Counted from the stretch's first letter, positions 26,478-38,419 are shown. The stretch: 64,000 nt of DNA from Pullulanibacillus pueri (GCF_014639255.1 NZ_BMFV01000001.1:62001-126000), one strand, 5' to 3'. Notes: a model not told the origin generated them from the sequence alone. A program made the numbers and translations.

Positions 26478-27095
26478 ATGACTTACATATTACCAACTTT
26501 AAATTATGCATTTGATGCCTTGGAGCCTCATATTGATCAAAAAACGATGGAGATCCATTACGGCAAACACCATCAAACTTACGTCACTAAACTGAATGCC
26601 GCTCTTGAAGGTCACCCAGAATTACAGGAGAAATCCTTAGAGGTGTTACTAGCTAATTTGGATGCTGTGCCTGAAGACGTACGGACAGCGGTTCGAAATA
26701 ATGGTGGCGGACATCTTAATCATAGCTTATTCTGGGAAGTCATTGATCCATCTTCGAGAAATGCTTTGTCAGGAAAGTTAGCGGAAGCAATCAATAAAGC
26801 TTTTGGTAGCTTCGATCAGTTCAAAGAGACATTTTCTGAAGCTGCAGCGGCTCGTTTTGGTTCAGGTTGGGCTTGGTTGGTTGTGAATAATAGCGGTGAG
26901 CTTGAAGTTATCAGTACAGCTAATCAAGACAATCCGATTATGGAAGAAAAGACAGCGATTCTTGGTTTAGATGTATGGGAACATGCTTACTATTTAAACT
27001 ATCAAAATCGCCGTCCTGAATATATCGCAAGTTTCTTTAATATCATCAACTGGGATGTTGTATCAGAAAAGTATTTACAAGCCATCAGTAAATAA
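26478..27095 (+). CDS. sodA: manganese/iron superoxide dismutase
   Basis: A 205-residue superoxide dismutase. ATG 26478 lies nine bases past AGGAGG (26463-26468). Metal ligands are His27 (EIHYGKHH), His82 ([10 protein letters not shown]), Asp165 and His169 ([12 protein letters not shown]). GGG at 76-78 and the DVWEHAYY motif fit the Mn-type. It converts superoxide to oxygen and peroxide in the cytoplasm. The divergent SufR-like regulator may control it. Confidence 0.97.
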   Translation: MTYILPTLNYAFDALEPHIDQKTMEIHYGKHHQTYVTKLNAALEGHPELQEKSLEVLLANLDAVPEDVRTAVRNNGGGHLNHSLFWEVIDPSSRNALSGKLAEAINKAFGSFDQFKETFSEAAAARFGSGWAWLVVNNSGELEVISTANQDNPIMEEKTAILGLDVWEHAYYLNYQNRRPEYIASFFNIINWDVVSEKYLQAISK

Positions 27096-27165
27096 TTATT
27101 ATATGTAATAGACAAGGTGCCTTTAAAAAGGTGCCTTCTTCTTTGATTTAGGGGGTTGTGTAGAG

Positions 27166-27402
27166 GTGGCCTTTGTTATAACATCGCGTTGTGCCGGTGA
27201 GATGTGGGCAGAATGCGTCGAGGTATGTCCTGTCAATTGCATACAAGAGGGCGGGAACATGTACTTCATTGACCCTGAAGTCTGTATTGACTGTGGTGCT
27301 TGCGAGGTTGCTTGTCCGGCTGAAGCCATTTATGCAATGGACGAGGTGCCCATAGAGGAGCAGGAATTTATTAAGCTGAACAAAGAATTCTTTTCTTTTT
27401 AA
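27166..27402 (+). CDS. ferredoxin with two Fe-S clusters, probably [3Fe-4S][4Fe-4S]
   Basis: A 78-residue ferredoxin, GTG 27166. The cysteines are at 9, 17, 21, 25, 40, 43, 46 and 50. The second motif is C40-x2-C43-x2-C46-x3-C50-P. The first lacks the usual CxxC and reads C9-x7-C17-x3-C21. These positions equal those of Azotobacter-type seven-iron ferredoxin shifted by one, where Cys8, 16 and 49 bind a 3Fe cluster and Cys20, 39, 42 and 45 bind a 4Fe cluster. It transfers electrons. It lies 14 bases before the FAD-synthetase-like gene and 70 after sodA. Confidence 0.88.
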   Translation: MAFVITSRCAGEMWAECVEVCPVNCIQEGGNMYFIDPEVCIDCGACEVACPAEAIYAMDEVPIEEQEFIKLNKEFFSF

Positions 27403-27416
27403 AAGGTGCTAAAACG

Positions 27417-28256
27417 ATGAAAGTGATTGACATAGCCTATGAGCCCCCAAGGAGTCTTGAACCGCTCGTCTTATGTATCGGAAAATTTGATGGTGTTCAT
27501 ATTGGTCATCAAAAATTACTCAGAAGAGCAGAACAAGCATTAATGGAAGGATATCAACTCGCGGTAATGAGTTTCTCTCCACATCCAGCTTGGGCTTTAA
27601 CTGGAAATGAGAAGTATAAAAGAGCATTGACGCCAATCAATGAGAAACTGCGGTTACTTAAGAAGTATGGTGTTTCACGTTTTTATCGCGTTCATTTTAC
27701 AAAAGAATATGCTAAAACAGATGTAGATACTTTTGTTTTTGAACATTTAACTCGCTTGAATTTAAAAAGAATTGTTGTCGGTGAAGGCTTTAATTTTGGG
27801 AAACCTTATGAGTCTGGAACAGAGGTTTTACAAGCTCTTTGCCGTCAGATTAATGTTCCAGTTACTGTAGTTCCAGTTCTAAGTGAAGAGGGCTTGAAAA
27901 TTAGTAGCACAGATATTCGCCATTATGTATCGGATGGCCAATTTGAGAAGGCAAAGGTCTTACTCGGTCGTGACTATTATATCTCAGGTAAGGTAAAATT
28001 AAAGGGACCGAATCATTTTGAGCTTTGTTTACCGAAAGAACATCCTGATGGTGTTGATGGTTACGTATTACCAGTAGAGGGTGCTTATGAAATGATGGTC
28101 CAGGGTGATCTTGATGGCCCCATTTTAATGGCAAAAGGTTTTCGTTCGCTTCATGATGAAGATCGCTACCATCTCGTACTATCAAATGAGCAACACTCAA
28201 TAGAAGCTTTAAATAATCGCGACATTCGAGCGACCTTTGTTCGTAGAATTGAGTGA
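27417..28256 (+). CDS. FAD synthetase family nucleotidyltransferase (RibF-like)
   Basis: A 279-residue protein. The nucleotidyltransferase domain has IGKFDGVHIGHQKLL (HIGH-type motif at about 30) and KISSTDIRHYVSDG. The C-terminal ~85 residues are shorter and more divergent than a riboflavin kinase domain, so it may perform only the adenylyl transfer to FMN or another substrate. It begins 14 bases after the ferredoxin stop, and an operon with it is likely. It is not the standard full-length bifunctional RibC. Confidence 0.85.
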   Translation: MKVIDIAYEPPRSLEPLVLCIGKFDGVHIGHQKLLRRAEQALMEGYQLAVMSFSPHPAWALTGNEKYKRALTPINEKLRLLKKYGVSRFYRVHFTKEYAKTDVDTFVFEHLTRLNLKRIVVGEGFNFGKPYESGTEVLQALCRQINVPVTVVPVLSEEGLKISSTDIRHYVSDGQFEKAKVLLGRDYYISGKVKLKGPNHFELCLPKEHPDGVDGYVLPVEGAYEMMVQGDLDGPILMAKGFRSLHDEDRYHLVLSNEQHSIEALNNRDIRATFVRRIE

Positions 28257-28282
28257 AATGATGTTATTATAGGGTGAGAATA

Positions 28283-28528
28283 ATGGGAATTGTGATAGTT
28301 GAGGTCTGCGATGCAAGCCTTATTAATACTTTAAATATAGAAGAAGTATTGGAAGCGGAATATCCAGAGGTCGCCGTCATTAAGAGTGATTGTTTATCCT
28401 TCTGTGGTATTTGTAAGCTGAAACCCTATGCCATGGTCAATAATAAACGAGTCTTTGCTAAAACGCCTGAGGAATGTTTAAATAAAATTAAAGCTAAAAT
28501 AGATGAAGAGCTCGCGTTTTATTCCTGA
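28283..28528 (+). CDS. DUF1450 small protein (YuzB-like)
   Basis: An 81-residue protein of the DUF1450/YuzB family, ATG 28283, 26 bases after the RibF-like gene and preceded by GGGTGAG. Cysteines in VEVCDAS, KSDCLSFCGICKLKP could bind metal or form a redox site. It is widespread in Bacillales and has no assigned function. The ferredoxin-RibF-YuzB order suggests a redox or Fe-S context. Confidence 0.85.
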   Translation: MGIVIVEVCDASLINTLNIEEVLEAEYPEVAVIKSDCLSFCGICKLKPYAMVNNKRVFAKTPEECLNKIKAKIDEELAFYS

Positions 28529-28556
28529 GTCAAAGCTTTCATTTTAGGAGGTTACT

Positions 28557-29084
28557 ATGTCTAAAGATATTTTTGATAAGAAAAATAAGGAACAGTTTAC
28601 CATTCTAAGCGGTGATTCAACGGGTGGAGACGGTAGCTTTGGTGTAGGAACAATCAACTTGGACAATGTGACGCCGGTTATTATTGATCCGCAGACAGAT
28701 AATGTCTATATCGACATGCAAGCGATGCATGGCCGTAGTAAAGTGGAAAAAAGGGTACGCTTTAAGCCAAGTAAAGAAGGCTTAGAGGATGCTAACTTGT
28801 ATTGGATTGTTTGGGTCGTCGTTGACCGAGACAAAACGGGTCCGATGATTAGTGGAATTGCAGCCTGCGAGATCCTGGTGTCAACAGAGGAAAGGCGGAT
28901 AAGACCAGGTTACAAATCAATGCCCGAGCACGTGAATCATCTAGACAAAGCTTTGAAAGGTAACATTATTGTGGAGCAAATGGATGATCACTCCAAACAA
29001 TTACTAAAAGCATTCTTAGAGACTGAACATGGTGATCTATGGAAGAATACCCGTGAAGAATTACGTCAAGCATTGGATATATAG
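28557..29084 (+). CDS. ywhD: YwhD family protein
   Basis: A 175-residue protein matching the YwhD family across its length (DIFDKKNKEQFTILSGD, KSMPEHVNHLDKALKGNI). Cytoplasmic, no signal or membrane span, function unknown. AGGAGG precedes ATG 28557, and the gene ends at a strong terminator. It is the last of the ferredoxin-RibF-YuzB-YwhD run. Confidence 0.92.
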   Translation: MSKDIFDKKNKEQFTILSGDSTGGDGSFGVGTINLDNVTPVIIDPQTDNVYIDMQAMHGRSKVEKRVRFKPSKEGLEDANLYWIVWVVVDRDKTGPMISGIAACEILVSTEERRIRPGYKSMPEHVNHLDKALKGNIIVEQMDDHSKQLLKAFLETEHGDLWKNTREELRQALDI

Positions 29085-29096
29085 CAAAAACATTTT

Positions 29097-29124
29097 CGAC
29101 CACTAGCAAAGGTGGTCGTTTTTT
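29097..29124 (+). terminator. terminator after ywhD
   Basis: CGACCAC (29097-29103) with GTGGTCG (29112-29118) followed by six Ts. Confidence 0.88.
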
Positions 29125-29149
29125 GTTCCTATTACATGTGTTAGTGGCG

Positions 29150-29273
29150 TCTTATGTGCGTGGTCAGCGCTCTTTTAATCGTTTTACCCTTGATTCGTGC
29201 ACGATTTGTGAATAGCGGCTGTCTTTAGTGCGGGTGGCGGTCTCATGTGTGATTCCACGGCCTCTTATGTGCG
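29150..29273 (+). repeat. array of degenerate TTATGTGCG-core units
   Basis: Units occur at 29150 (TCTTATGTGCG), near 29191 (GATTCGTGCACG), 29222 (TCTTTAGTGCG), 29241 (TCTCATGTGTG) and 29263 (TCTTATGTGCG), spaced about 20-40 bases apart. The first and last are identical. No coding frame explains it. It sits just after the ywhD terminator. Confidence 0.5.
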
Positions 29274-29333
29274 AGCGCAACACTTTTTTTATTCCTCCCA
29301 ACTGTTTTTGGTGAGCAGGCCGCTTCTGTTGAT

Positions 29334-29433
29334 CTCGCCATTAAAGATGGGCGACAACCGTAGTGGGTTAGTGCGGAAGCCCAAACATAGGCTGTACTTA
29401 GCAAAGGAGTGATGTGCAAGCTAAGTTTTCTAA
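29334..29433 (+). repeat. dispersed structured repeat, family A, truncated copy 3
   Basis: Retains the middle and right parts: GGGCGACAACCGTAGTG, the central hairpin region GCCCAAACATAGGC, CTGTACTTAGC and GCAAGCTAAGTTTTCTAA. The left closing segment with GGAAGACC is missing or diverged. Together with the array at 29150 it fills the 485-base gap before the desaturase. Confidence 0.7.
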
Positions 29434-29461
29434 AGATACAAAAGTGATTTAGGCACCTTAT

Positions 29462-29512
29462 ATGACATTTGTCATGTGCCTTCCCTGACGTTTATGTCTA
29501 TTATTGGTCATG
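29462..29512 (+). promoter_or_regulatory. candidate DesR operator upstream of the desaturase
   Basis: Perfect inverted repeat ATGACATTTGTCAT (29462-29475), and a second GTCATG at 29507-29512, 36 bases from the first GTCATG at 29471. Phosphorylated DesR activates des in Bacillus from sites in this position, about 60-110 bases before the start codon. The exact consensus match was not checked. Confidence 0.5.
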
Positions 29513-29569
29513 CCATTTGTTTAAGCTAAATACAAGAAGCAATGGTCTATCCAATAAGGAGGAAGACGC

Positions 29570-30622
29570 ATGAGTAAGCAAAAAATAACCCAATTGAAAA
29601 AAAGTGTAGCGCCTTACGCAAAATCAGAGACTAAAAAAAGCATTATACAAATGATAAACACGCTTATTCCATTTTTCGGACTTTGGTTTTTAGCCTATGA
29701 AAGTTTAAGCATATCTGTTTGGTTAACGATTCCATTAGCCATCTTGGCAGCAGGATTCGTCATTCGTATTTTCATCATCTTTCATGATTGTGCCCACCTC
29801 GCCTTTTTTAAAAATAAAAGAGCCAATCGTATTGTCGGAACGATAACTGGAATTATCACGATGTTTCCCTATGAGCAATGGAAAAGAGAGCACTCCATCC
29901 ATCACGCGACAAGCAGTAATTTAGATAAACGTGGAGTGGGGGATGTTTGGGTCATGACAGTGGATGAATACGTTGAAGCTTCCTTTTGGGGAAGGCTGCA
30001 ATATCGATTGTATCGTCATCCGATCGTTCTCTTTGGATTGGGTCCACTCTTTCTTTTTCTTATCAAAAGTCGTTTTAACCAAAAAGGTGTTAAAAAGAAA
30101 GAGCGTTGGAATACTTATATTATCAATATCTCTATTCTTGTTATTTATGCCCTTTTAATTGCGATGATTGGTTGGCAAGCCTTCTTGATTATTCAACTTC
30201 CGATCCTTATGATTGCTGGTTCCTTTGGGATTTGGCTGTTTTATGTTCAGCATCAATTTGAAGATTCCTACTTTGAAAGCGAAGAAGAGTGGGATTTTGT
30301 AAAAGCAGCTGTTGAAGGGAGTTCTTTTTATAAGCTGCCTAAGGTATTGCAGTGGATTTCAGGTAATATTGGTTACCACCACGTCCATCACTTAATTCCT
30401 AGGGTCCCTAACTACAATCTTGAAGTGGCTCATAACTCGACACCTGAATTGCAATATGTCACGACGATTACATTGTCTACAAGTCTGCAATCGATACACT
30501 TTCGTCTTTACGATGAGGCCAACAAGACATTCGTCACTTTTAAGGAAATTAAGCCTCTTTTAGATCAGAAAAAGAAATCAACGCAGAGGGTGAACAAAAC
30601 TCCGAGTGTACAAGAAAAATAA
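29570..30622 (+). CDS. des: membrane fatty acid desaturase
   Basis: A 350-residue integral membrane di-iron enzyme. All three histidine boxes are visible: HDCAH at 72-76, HSIHH at 108-112 and HHVHH at 270-274. Paired hydrophobic spans lie at about 30-70 and 185-226. It introduces a double bond into membrane phospholipid acyl chains, keeping the membrane fluid in the cold. AAGGAGGAAG precedes ATG 29570. The kinase and regulator that control it in Bacillus follow immediately. Confidence 0.93.
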   Translation: MSKQKITQLKKSVAPYAKSETKKSIIQMINTLIPFFGLWFLAYESLSISVWLTIPLAILAAGFVIRIFIIFHDCAHLAFFKNKRANRIVGTITGIITMFPYEQWKREHSIHHATSSNLDKRGVGDVWVMTVDEYVEASFWGRLQYRLYRHPIVLFGLGPLFLFLIKSRFNQKGVKKKERWNTYIINISILVIYALLIAMIGWQAFLIIQLPILMIAGSFGIWLFYVQHQFEDSYFESEEEWDFVKAAVEGSSFYKLPKVLQWISGNIGYHHVHHLIPRVPNYNLEVAHNSTPELQYVTTITLSTSLQSIHFRLYDEANKTFVTFKEIKPLLDQKKKSTQRVNKTPSVQEK

Positions 30623-30775
30623 GGTTATGGGCAAGAATTCGATCGTGTATCGGACTCTTGTCTTTAATTTTGCCGTCATTCGTTTGTTCTAATAGAGATT
30701 AGGCAAGTTTGACAGTGAAAGAGAGCATATTATTCTTGCAGGCGCTATTTCATTTAGCGTATAAAGGAGGCCGTT

Positions 30776-31918
30776 ATGCGGAACTGGTTTCATGTGATTC
30801 CCAAGAATACAGGACTCAGCACCTTTGTTTGGATTATCTTTTGTATTCTCCCTTTCTATGTAATTATGCGGTCTTCATCGCTGATGGATATTTGTTTTGG
30901 AATTGTCATGATTATTTTATTTTTTGTGGCGTATCGCTTATCCTTTAATTCCAAAACTGGATTTGTTTATCTATGGGTCAGTATAGAAATGGCGATTAGT
31001 ATATTTACGACCTTGTTTTTTGGTTATGTCTATTTTGCACTCTTTTTAGCTTACTTTATTGGAAATATAAAAAATAGAGGCGGGTTTTTGACGCTCTATA
31101 TCACCCATCTTGTGACAACCATTGCGGCCATTACCACTGGTTTTTTTATAGAAACGACGCTGTTTACTTCACAATTACCTTTCGTGATTATCAGTGTTAT
31201 TGGCGTGATTCTTTTACCCTTCAACATGTACAATCGTAATAAGCGTGAGATTCTTGAAGACCAACTAGAAAATGCCAATAAAAAGATATCTGAATTGGTT
31301 GTTTTAGAGGAGCGGCAGCGGATTGCTCGCGACCTGCATGATACTTTAGGGCAGAAGCTCTCTCTTATTCGTTTAAAAAGTGATTTAGCAGGGCGATTAA
31401 TCGATGTCAAGCCAGAGGATGCTAAGATTGAGATTATTGATATTAATCAAACGGCACGGACAGCTTTACAAGAAGTGCGGGAAATGGTGTCAGATATGAA
31501 AGGCGTCAAGTTAGAGAATGAGGTCGTTCATATTGGACAAATATTGGAAGCGGCCCAGATTGATTTTATTTTAGAAGGTAGTCCCCGTCTTGAAAATACC
31601 CCACTTCTCATTGAAAATGTGTTGTGTATGTGTTTAAAGGAAGCAGTGACCAATGTCGTGAAACACAGTGAAGCTTCTGTATGCCGTGTCAAAATTAAGC
31701 AAGAGAGTAATGAAGTTTTGATTGAAGTCGTTGATAATGGCTTTGGATTTAGAAATAGGGGAGAGGCTCATCATGGGAATGGGCTCAATGGGATGAGGGA
31801 ACGCCTTGAGTTTGTCAATGGGAGTTTAGATATCTTTTCAACAGAGTCCGAAGAAGGGGCTCGGGTTATATTTAAGGTCCCTCATATTATTAGAGAGACG
31901 GCGAAACAGGAGGAGTAA
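30776..31918 (+). CDS. desK: membrane thermosensor histidine kinase DesK
   Basis: A 380-residue kinase. About five membrane spans fill residues 15-150, then comes the coiled-coil linker and the HPK7 DHp helix ERQRIARDLHDTLGQ with the phospho-accepting His188, the same number as in B. subtilis DesK. The HATPase domain follows (N-box LKEAVTNVVKHS, GFGFRNRG). In the cold it phosphorylates DesR. AAAGGAGG precedes ATG 30776. The regulator starts three bases after its stop. Confidence 0.93.
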   Translation: MRNWFHVIPKNTGLSTFVWIIFCILPFYVIMRSSSLMDICFGIVMIILFFVAYRLSFNSKTGFVYLWVSIEMAISIFTTLFFGYVYFALFLAYFIGNIKNRGGFLTLYITHLVTTIAAITTGFFIETTLFTSQLPFVIISVIGVILLPFNMYNRNKREILEDQLENANKKISELVVLEERQRIARDLHDTLGQKLSLIRLKSDLAGRLIDVKPEDAKIEIIDINQTARTALQEVREMVSDMKGVKLENEVVHIGQILEAAQIDFILEGSPRLENTPLLIENVLCMCLKEAVTNVVKHSEASVCRVKIKQESNEVLIEVVDNGFGFRNRGEAHHGNGLNGMRERLEFVNGSLDIFSTESEEGARVIFKVPHIIRETAKQEE

Positions 31919-31920
31919 CT

Positions 31921-32526
31921 ATGATTCGTATTGTCATTGCTGAAGATCAACGCCTGTTACTAGGTGCACTCGGATCACTTCTAGATTTGGAAGAAGATAT
32001 GGACGTGGTGGGTAAAGCAAGGGATGGGGAGGAAGCACTTCGTCTAGTCAAACACTATCAACCTGATATCTGTATTATGGATATTGAAATGCCTGTCAAA
32101 AGTGGACTTGAGGCTGCTGAAGCTTTAAAGGATGATCCCTGTAAAATCATCATCCTCACCACATTTGCTCGTCCGGGTTACTTTCAGCGTGCCCGTCAGG
32201 CAGGGGTAAGTGGTTACTTATTAAAGGACAGTCCAAGCGAAGAACTTGCAAGTTCTATTCGATTGATTACTGAAGGAAGACGCGTATACGCCCCAGAGCT
32301 TGTGGATATGGCTTTTGCGAATGAGAGTCAAAGTCCTTTAACCAAACGCGAGGAAGAAGTGATCAAGTTAATGGCTGATGGCAAAAACACAAAAGAAATT
32401 GCAGGTGAACTTTTTATCACGAATGGGACAGTACGCAATTATATTTCTGTCATTCTTGATAAACTCAATGTGAGTAATAGAATTGAGGCGGTCTCTCGTT
32501 TTAGGGAAAAGGGTTGGTTTAAATAG
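31921..32526 (+). CDS. desR: NarL/FixJ-type response regulator DesR
   Basis: A 201-residue response regulator. The receiver domain has acidic pocket AEDQ at 7-10 and phospho-acceptor Asp54 (CIMDIEMP), with Lys in YLLKDSP. The LuxR-type HTH (about 140-195) includes LTKREEEVIKLMADGKNTKEI. It starts three bases after desK, RBS AGGAGG overlapping the kinase end. When phosphorylated it activates des at the inverted repeat upstream. Confidence 0.94.
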   Translation: MIRIVIAEDQRLLLGALGSLLDLEEDMDVVGKARDGEEALRLVKHYQPDICIMDIEMPVKSGLEAAEALKDDPCKIIILTTFARPGYFQRARQAGVSGYLLKDSPSEELASSIRLITEGRRVYAPELVDMAFANESQSPLTKREEEVIKLMADGKNTKEIAGELFITNGTVRNYISVILDKLNVSNRIEAVSRFREKGWFK

Positions 32527-32551
32527 GGAAGCTATATAAGAAGTTTAAGAT

Positions 32552-32615
32552 GGAACCCTGATGGGAGACGTTTTCTTTAAACAAAGGAAAAGCTCATTCA
32601 TGGTTCCGTTTTCTT
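32552..32615 (+). terminator. probable terminator after desR
   Basis: GGAACC (32552-32557) pairs with GGTTCC (32602-32607), with GAG/CTC and TTTTCTTT/AAAGGAAAA pairing inside. A T-rich tail follows. Confidence 0.65.
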
Positions 32616-32960
32616 TCTTATCATGACGCCCTTTTAGATGGGGTTTAATTGAACGATAAAAAGGGTAAATATCCATGTCTGAACTTTAAGAACATTATGT
32701 TGATTACTAGATTAAGAACATTGTTCTGACGCGGTTTAACATTTTTATGATATAATGCTATTGGTGAAAATCTAGTCTTTTTTAAGGAAAGCGGTCACTA
32801 TTCATCACAGCTGAATAAGGAGTTGGAATGTGCCTTTTCCTTTGAAACATTTTGAAATTTATATTCAAAAAGGTCATCTCAAGAAATGTCAAAGGCTCTG
32901 TTCTTCTAATCCATTGTGGATGACATCAAGTGAGTGACTACAAGAAAGGAAGAACCTAAG
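32616..32960 (+). promoter_or_regulatory. amino acid permease promoter region with TTAAGAACATT repeats
   Basis: The 430-base gap after desR holds a direct repeat TTAAGAACATT (32686-32696 and 32712-32722, 26 bases apart), the second also forming the palindrome AGAACATTGTTCT (32715-32727). TATAAT (32751-32756) is the likely -10 box. A repressor or activator site for the permease gene is plausible. No riboswitch class was recognised in the remaining leader. Confidence 0.45.
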
Positions 32961-34550
32961 ATGAATAAAATGCGAAGAGATATTGGAACTTTTGCTTTAA
33001 TGATGACAGGCATCGGTTCAATTATTGGATCGGGATGGCTTTTTGGTGCTTGGAAGGCCGCTAAGATTGCTGGACCTTCAGCGATATTATCGTGGGCTAT
33101 CGGAACGATCATTATTTTAATCATAGGGCTTACATTTACCGAACTTGGCTCCATGTTTCCCGAAGCAGGCGGTATGGTCCGATATGGACATTACACACAT
33201 GGTTCTCTCGTTGGTTTCCTAGCTGGTTGGGCTAACTGGATTGCAATTGTCTCTGTTATTCCTGTTGAAGCTGAAGCATCTGCGCAATACATGAGCTCAT
33301 GGCGTTTTGATTGGGCCCATCAATTATATGATGGAAAGGAATTAACAACACCGGGACTATGGATTGCCGCGGCTCTAGTGGTTGTTTACTTTATACTGAA
33401 CTATTTCACTGTGAAACTCTTTGCAAGGGTTAATACTGCTATTACTATCTTTAAGTTTATTATCCCCGCTCTTGCCATTATTGGTTTAATCATTGCTTCT
33501 TTTCATGGCAGTCATTTTACAAGTCACGAAACGGGGGGCTTTATGCCTTATGGTTGGTCGGGTGTATTTACGGCAATTGCGACGTCTGGCATTGTTTTTG
33601 CTTTTAATGGATTCCAAAGTCCTATTAATATGGCAGGCGAGGCACGTGATCCTAAGCGATCGATTCCTATTGCAGTCATTGGCTCTATTTTAATTGCTGG
33701 AGTCATCTATGTTCTTTTACAAATCACTTTCATCGGTTCTGTCAAACCCGAGATGATTGCACATGGGTGGAACCATATTAATCTTAATTCTCCGTTTGCT
33801 GATTTGGCCATTGCTTGGGGGTTAAACTGGTTGGTTCTTTTATTGTTTGCAGATGCCTTTGTTTCACCCTCTGGAACAGGAATGACCTATACGGCGACAA
33901 CGGCACGGATGATTTATGGCATGGAACAGAATGGCTATTTCCCTAAAGTATTTGGGAGGGTTCACCCTAAATTGGGGATTCCCCGTCCAGCCATGTGGCT
34001 AAATCTAGTGGTTTCGTTTATTTTCTTGTACTTATTTAGAGGCTGGGGTTCGTTATCCGATGTGATCTCAGTCGCGACGGTTATTTCCTATTTGATTGGG
34101 CCAATTTCTGTTGTCGTGTTGCGTAATATTGGGAATGACCTCCAGCGCCCACTTCGACTAAAAGGGATTAAAATATTGGCTCCAATCGCCTTTATCGTGG
34201 GTTCCTTGATGCTTTACTGGTCGAGGTGGCCGCTGACAGGGGAAATCACTATCGTCATGCTGATTGGTTTACCTATTTATTTCTATTATCAATTCAAAAA
34301 TAAGTTCAGAGGATTTTCTACACACTTAAAAGCGGGCTTATGGATGATTATTTATTTACTATGGATGGTTGTTCTTTCCCTTATTGGAAGTTCAGACTTT
34401 GGTGGATTGAATATTATCCCAACCGGCTGGGATACAGTAGCCGTTGTCATCTCTGCATTGATTTTCTATTTATGGGGAGTCAAGAGTGGTTGGAAGACAC
34501 CAGAAATTGAAGGAAAAGAAAGAGAAGACCACCAACAAGAAGAGCGCTAA
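32961..34550 (+). CDS. APC-family amino acid permease
   Basis: A 529-residue polytopic transporter with about 12 spans. ATG 32961 follows AAGGAAGA. The first helix motif GIGSIIGSGWLFG is the substrate-binding, unwound segment of APC permeases. Further conserved stretches: GGMVRYGHYTHG, FAFNGFQSPINMAGEARDPKRSIP. It imports an amino acid or related compound by cation symport. Specificity is unknown. An upstream frame from 32934 is only nine codons longer and lacks a ribosome site. Confidence 0.92.
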   Translation: MNKMRRDIGTFALMMTGIGSIIGSGWLFGAWKAAKIAGPSAILSWAIGTIIILIIGLTFTELGSMFPEAGGMVRYGHYTHGSLVGFLAGWANWIAIVSVIPVEAEASAQYMSSWRFDWAHQLYDGKELTTPGLWIAAALVVVYFILNYFTVKLFARVNTAITIFKFIIPALAIIGLIIASFHGSHFTSHETGGFMPYGWSGVFTAIATSGIVFAFNGFQSPINMAGEARDPKRSIPIAVIGSILIAGVIYVLLQITFIGSVKPEMIAHGWNHINLNSPFADLAIAWGLNWLVLLLFADAFVSPSGTGMTYTATTARMIYGMEQNGYFPKVFGRVHPKLGIPRPAMWLNLVVSFIFLYLFRGWGSLSDVISVATVISYLIGPISVVVLRNIGNDLQRPLRLKGIKILAPIAFIVGSLMLYWSRWPLTGEITIVMLIGLPIYFYYQFKNKFRGFSTHLKAGLWMIIYLLWMVVLSLIGSSDFGGLNIIPTGWDTVAVVISALIFYLWGVKSGWKTPEIEGKEREDHQQEER

Positions 34551-34571
34551 GAGCCTCCTTGGATGAACAGT

Positions 34572-34612
34572 ACCTCTCATTGATCGTTGGATTGATGGGA
34601 GGTCGTTTTATT
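34572..34612 (+). terminator. terminator after the amino acid permease
   Basis: ACCTCTCATTGATC (34572-34585) with GATTGATGGGAGGT (34590-34603), one wobble or mismatch, then a T-rich tail. Confidence 0.8.
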
Positions 34613-34721
34613 GTTTGGCTCTTTTTTATCAAAACACATGTGTTCCTGATTTATGACAGCGTTAGAATTGACTCATGAAAGCAGCTGTGGTCTAATAAAA
34701 TAGAATATATAATTAATTTAA

Positions 34722-37955
<3,234 letters not shown>

Positions 37956-37988
37956 GAGCTGTTTAAAATTTCAATACTCTTAATCTAG

Positions 37989-38018
37989 CTTGTCGAGAAC
38001 TCTCTCGGCAGGCTTCTT
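37989..38018 (+). terminator. terminator after the beta-galactosidase
   Basis: GCTTGTCGAGA and TCTCGGCAGGC form an 11-bp stem with G-U pairs, followed by a T-rich tail. Confidence 0.6.
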
Positions 38019-38159
38019 TGCTTTTAGACTTTGAGGTTCTATTGAATATGTTGGAGTGTCTAACAACTTGTTTAAATAACACTGTTTACACCTCTTTAAT
38101 AGTTCTCAAATAATGCGAAGGGTTCTAGTCGATAGATGTTGTTTAGGCATGTGCTTTAA

Positions 38160-38370
38160 AGTTGAAGGAAATTGCGACGTCAATTCGATCGGCTTTGACA
38201 GCTCATACCTTATTATATTTGGTGTTTAACAACCGCTTCGGCAGAATACTTCGCTTTCCGTGGGCACGGCCTCAGCTAACTTTGGAGTCAGTTTTTTGGT
38301 GCTCCAAAGTGGATCTTCGGACGCGTGTTGTTCCCACTGGAGTCCGCGTATTCTGCCTACGCTAGGTAAG
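38160..38370 (+). repeat. dispersed structured repeat, family B, copy 1 with a 118-base hairpin
   Basis: Starts with GTTGAAGGAAATTGCGACG, shared with the copy at 60.9 kb. The perfect arms GGCAGAATAC (38240-38249) and GTATTCTGCC (38348-38357) close a long hairpin. Inside, GTGGG/CCCAC and ACTTTGGAG/CTCCAAAGT pair in order, so the whole element folds. GGCCTCAGCTAA and GTGGATCTTCGGAC blocks are shared with copies at 38.6 and 41.9 kb. Intergenic elements of this look are frequent in Bacillaceae genomes. Confidence 0.8.
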
Positions 38371-38419
38371 ATGATCTGATTTACTTGCAACTAGAGTTAA
38401 TATTAGCTTAAAAAAAGCA

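Noticed and set aside
27096..27165. Terminator between sodA and the ferredoxin gene
   Set aside because: AAGGTGCCTTT and AAAGGTGCCTT form a direct repeat, with only a very short central hairpin. Not convincing.
29334..29433. A riboswitch upstream of the desaturase
   Set aside because: The structured segment is a truncated copy of repeat A, found in unrelated contexts.
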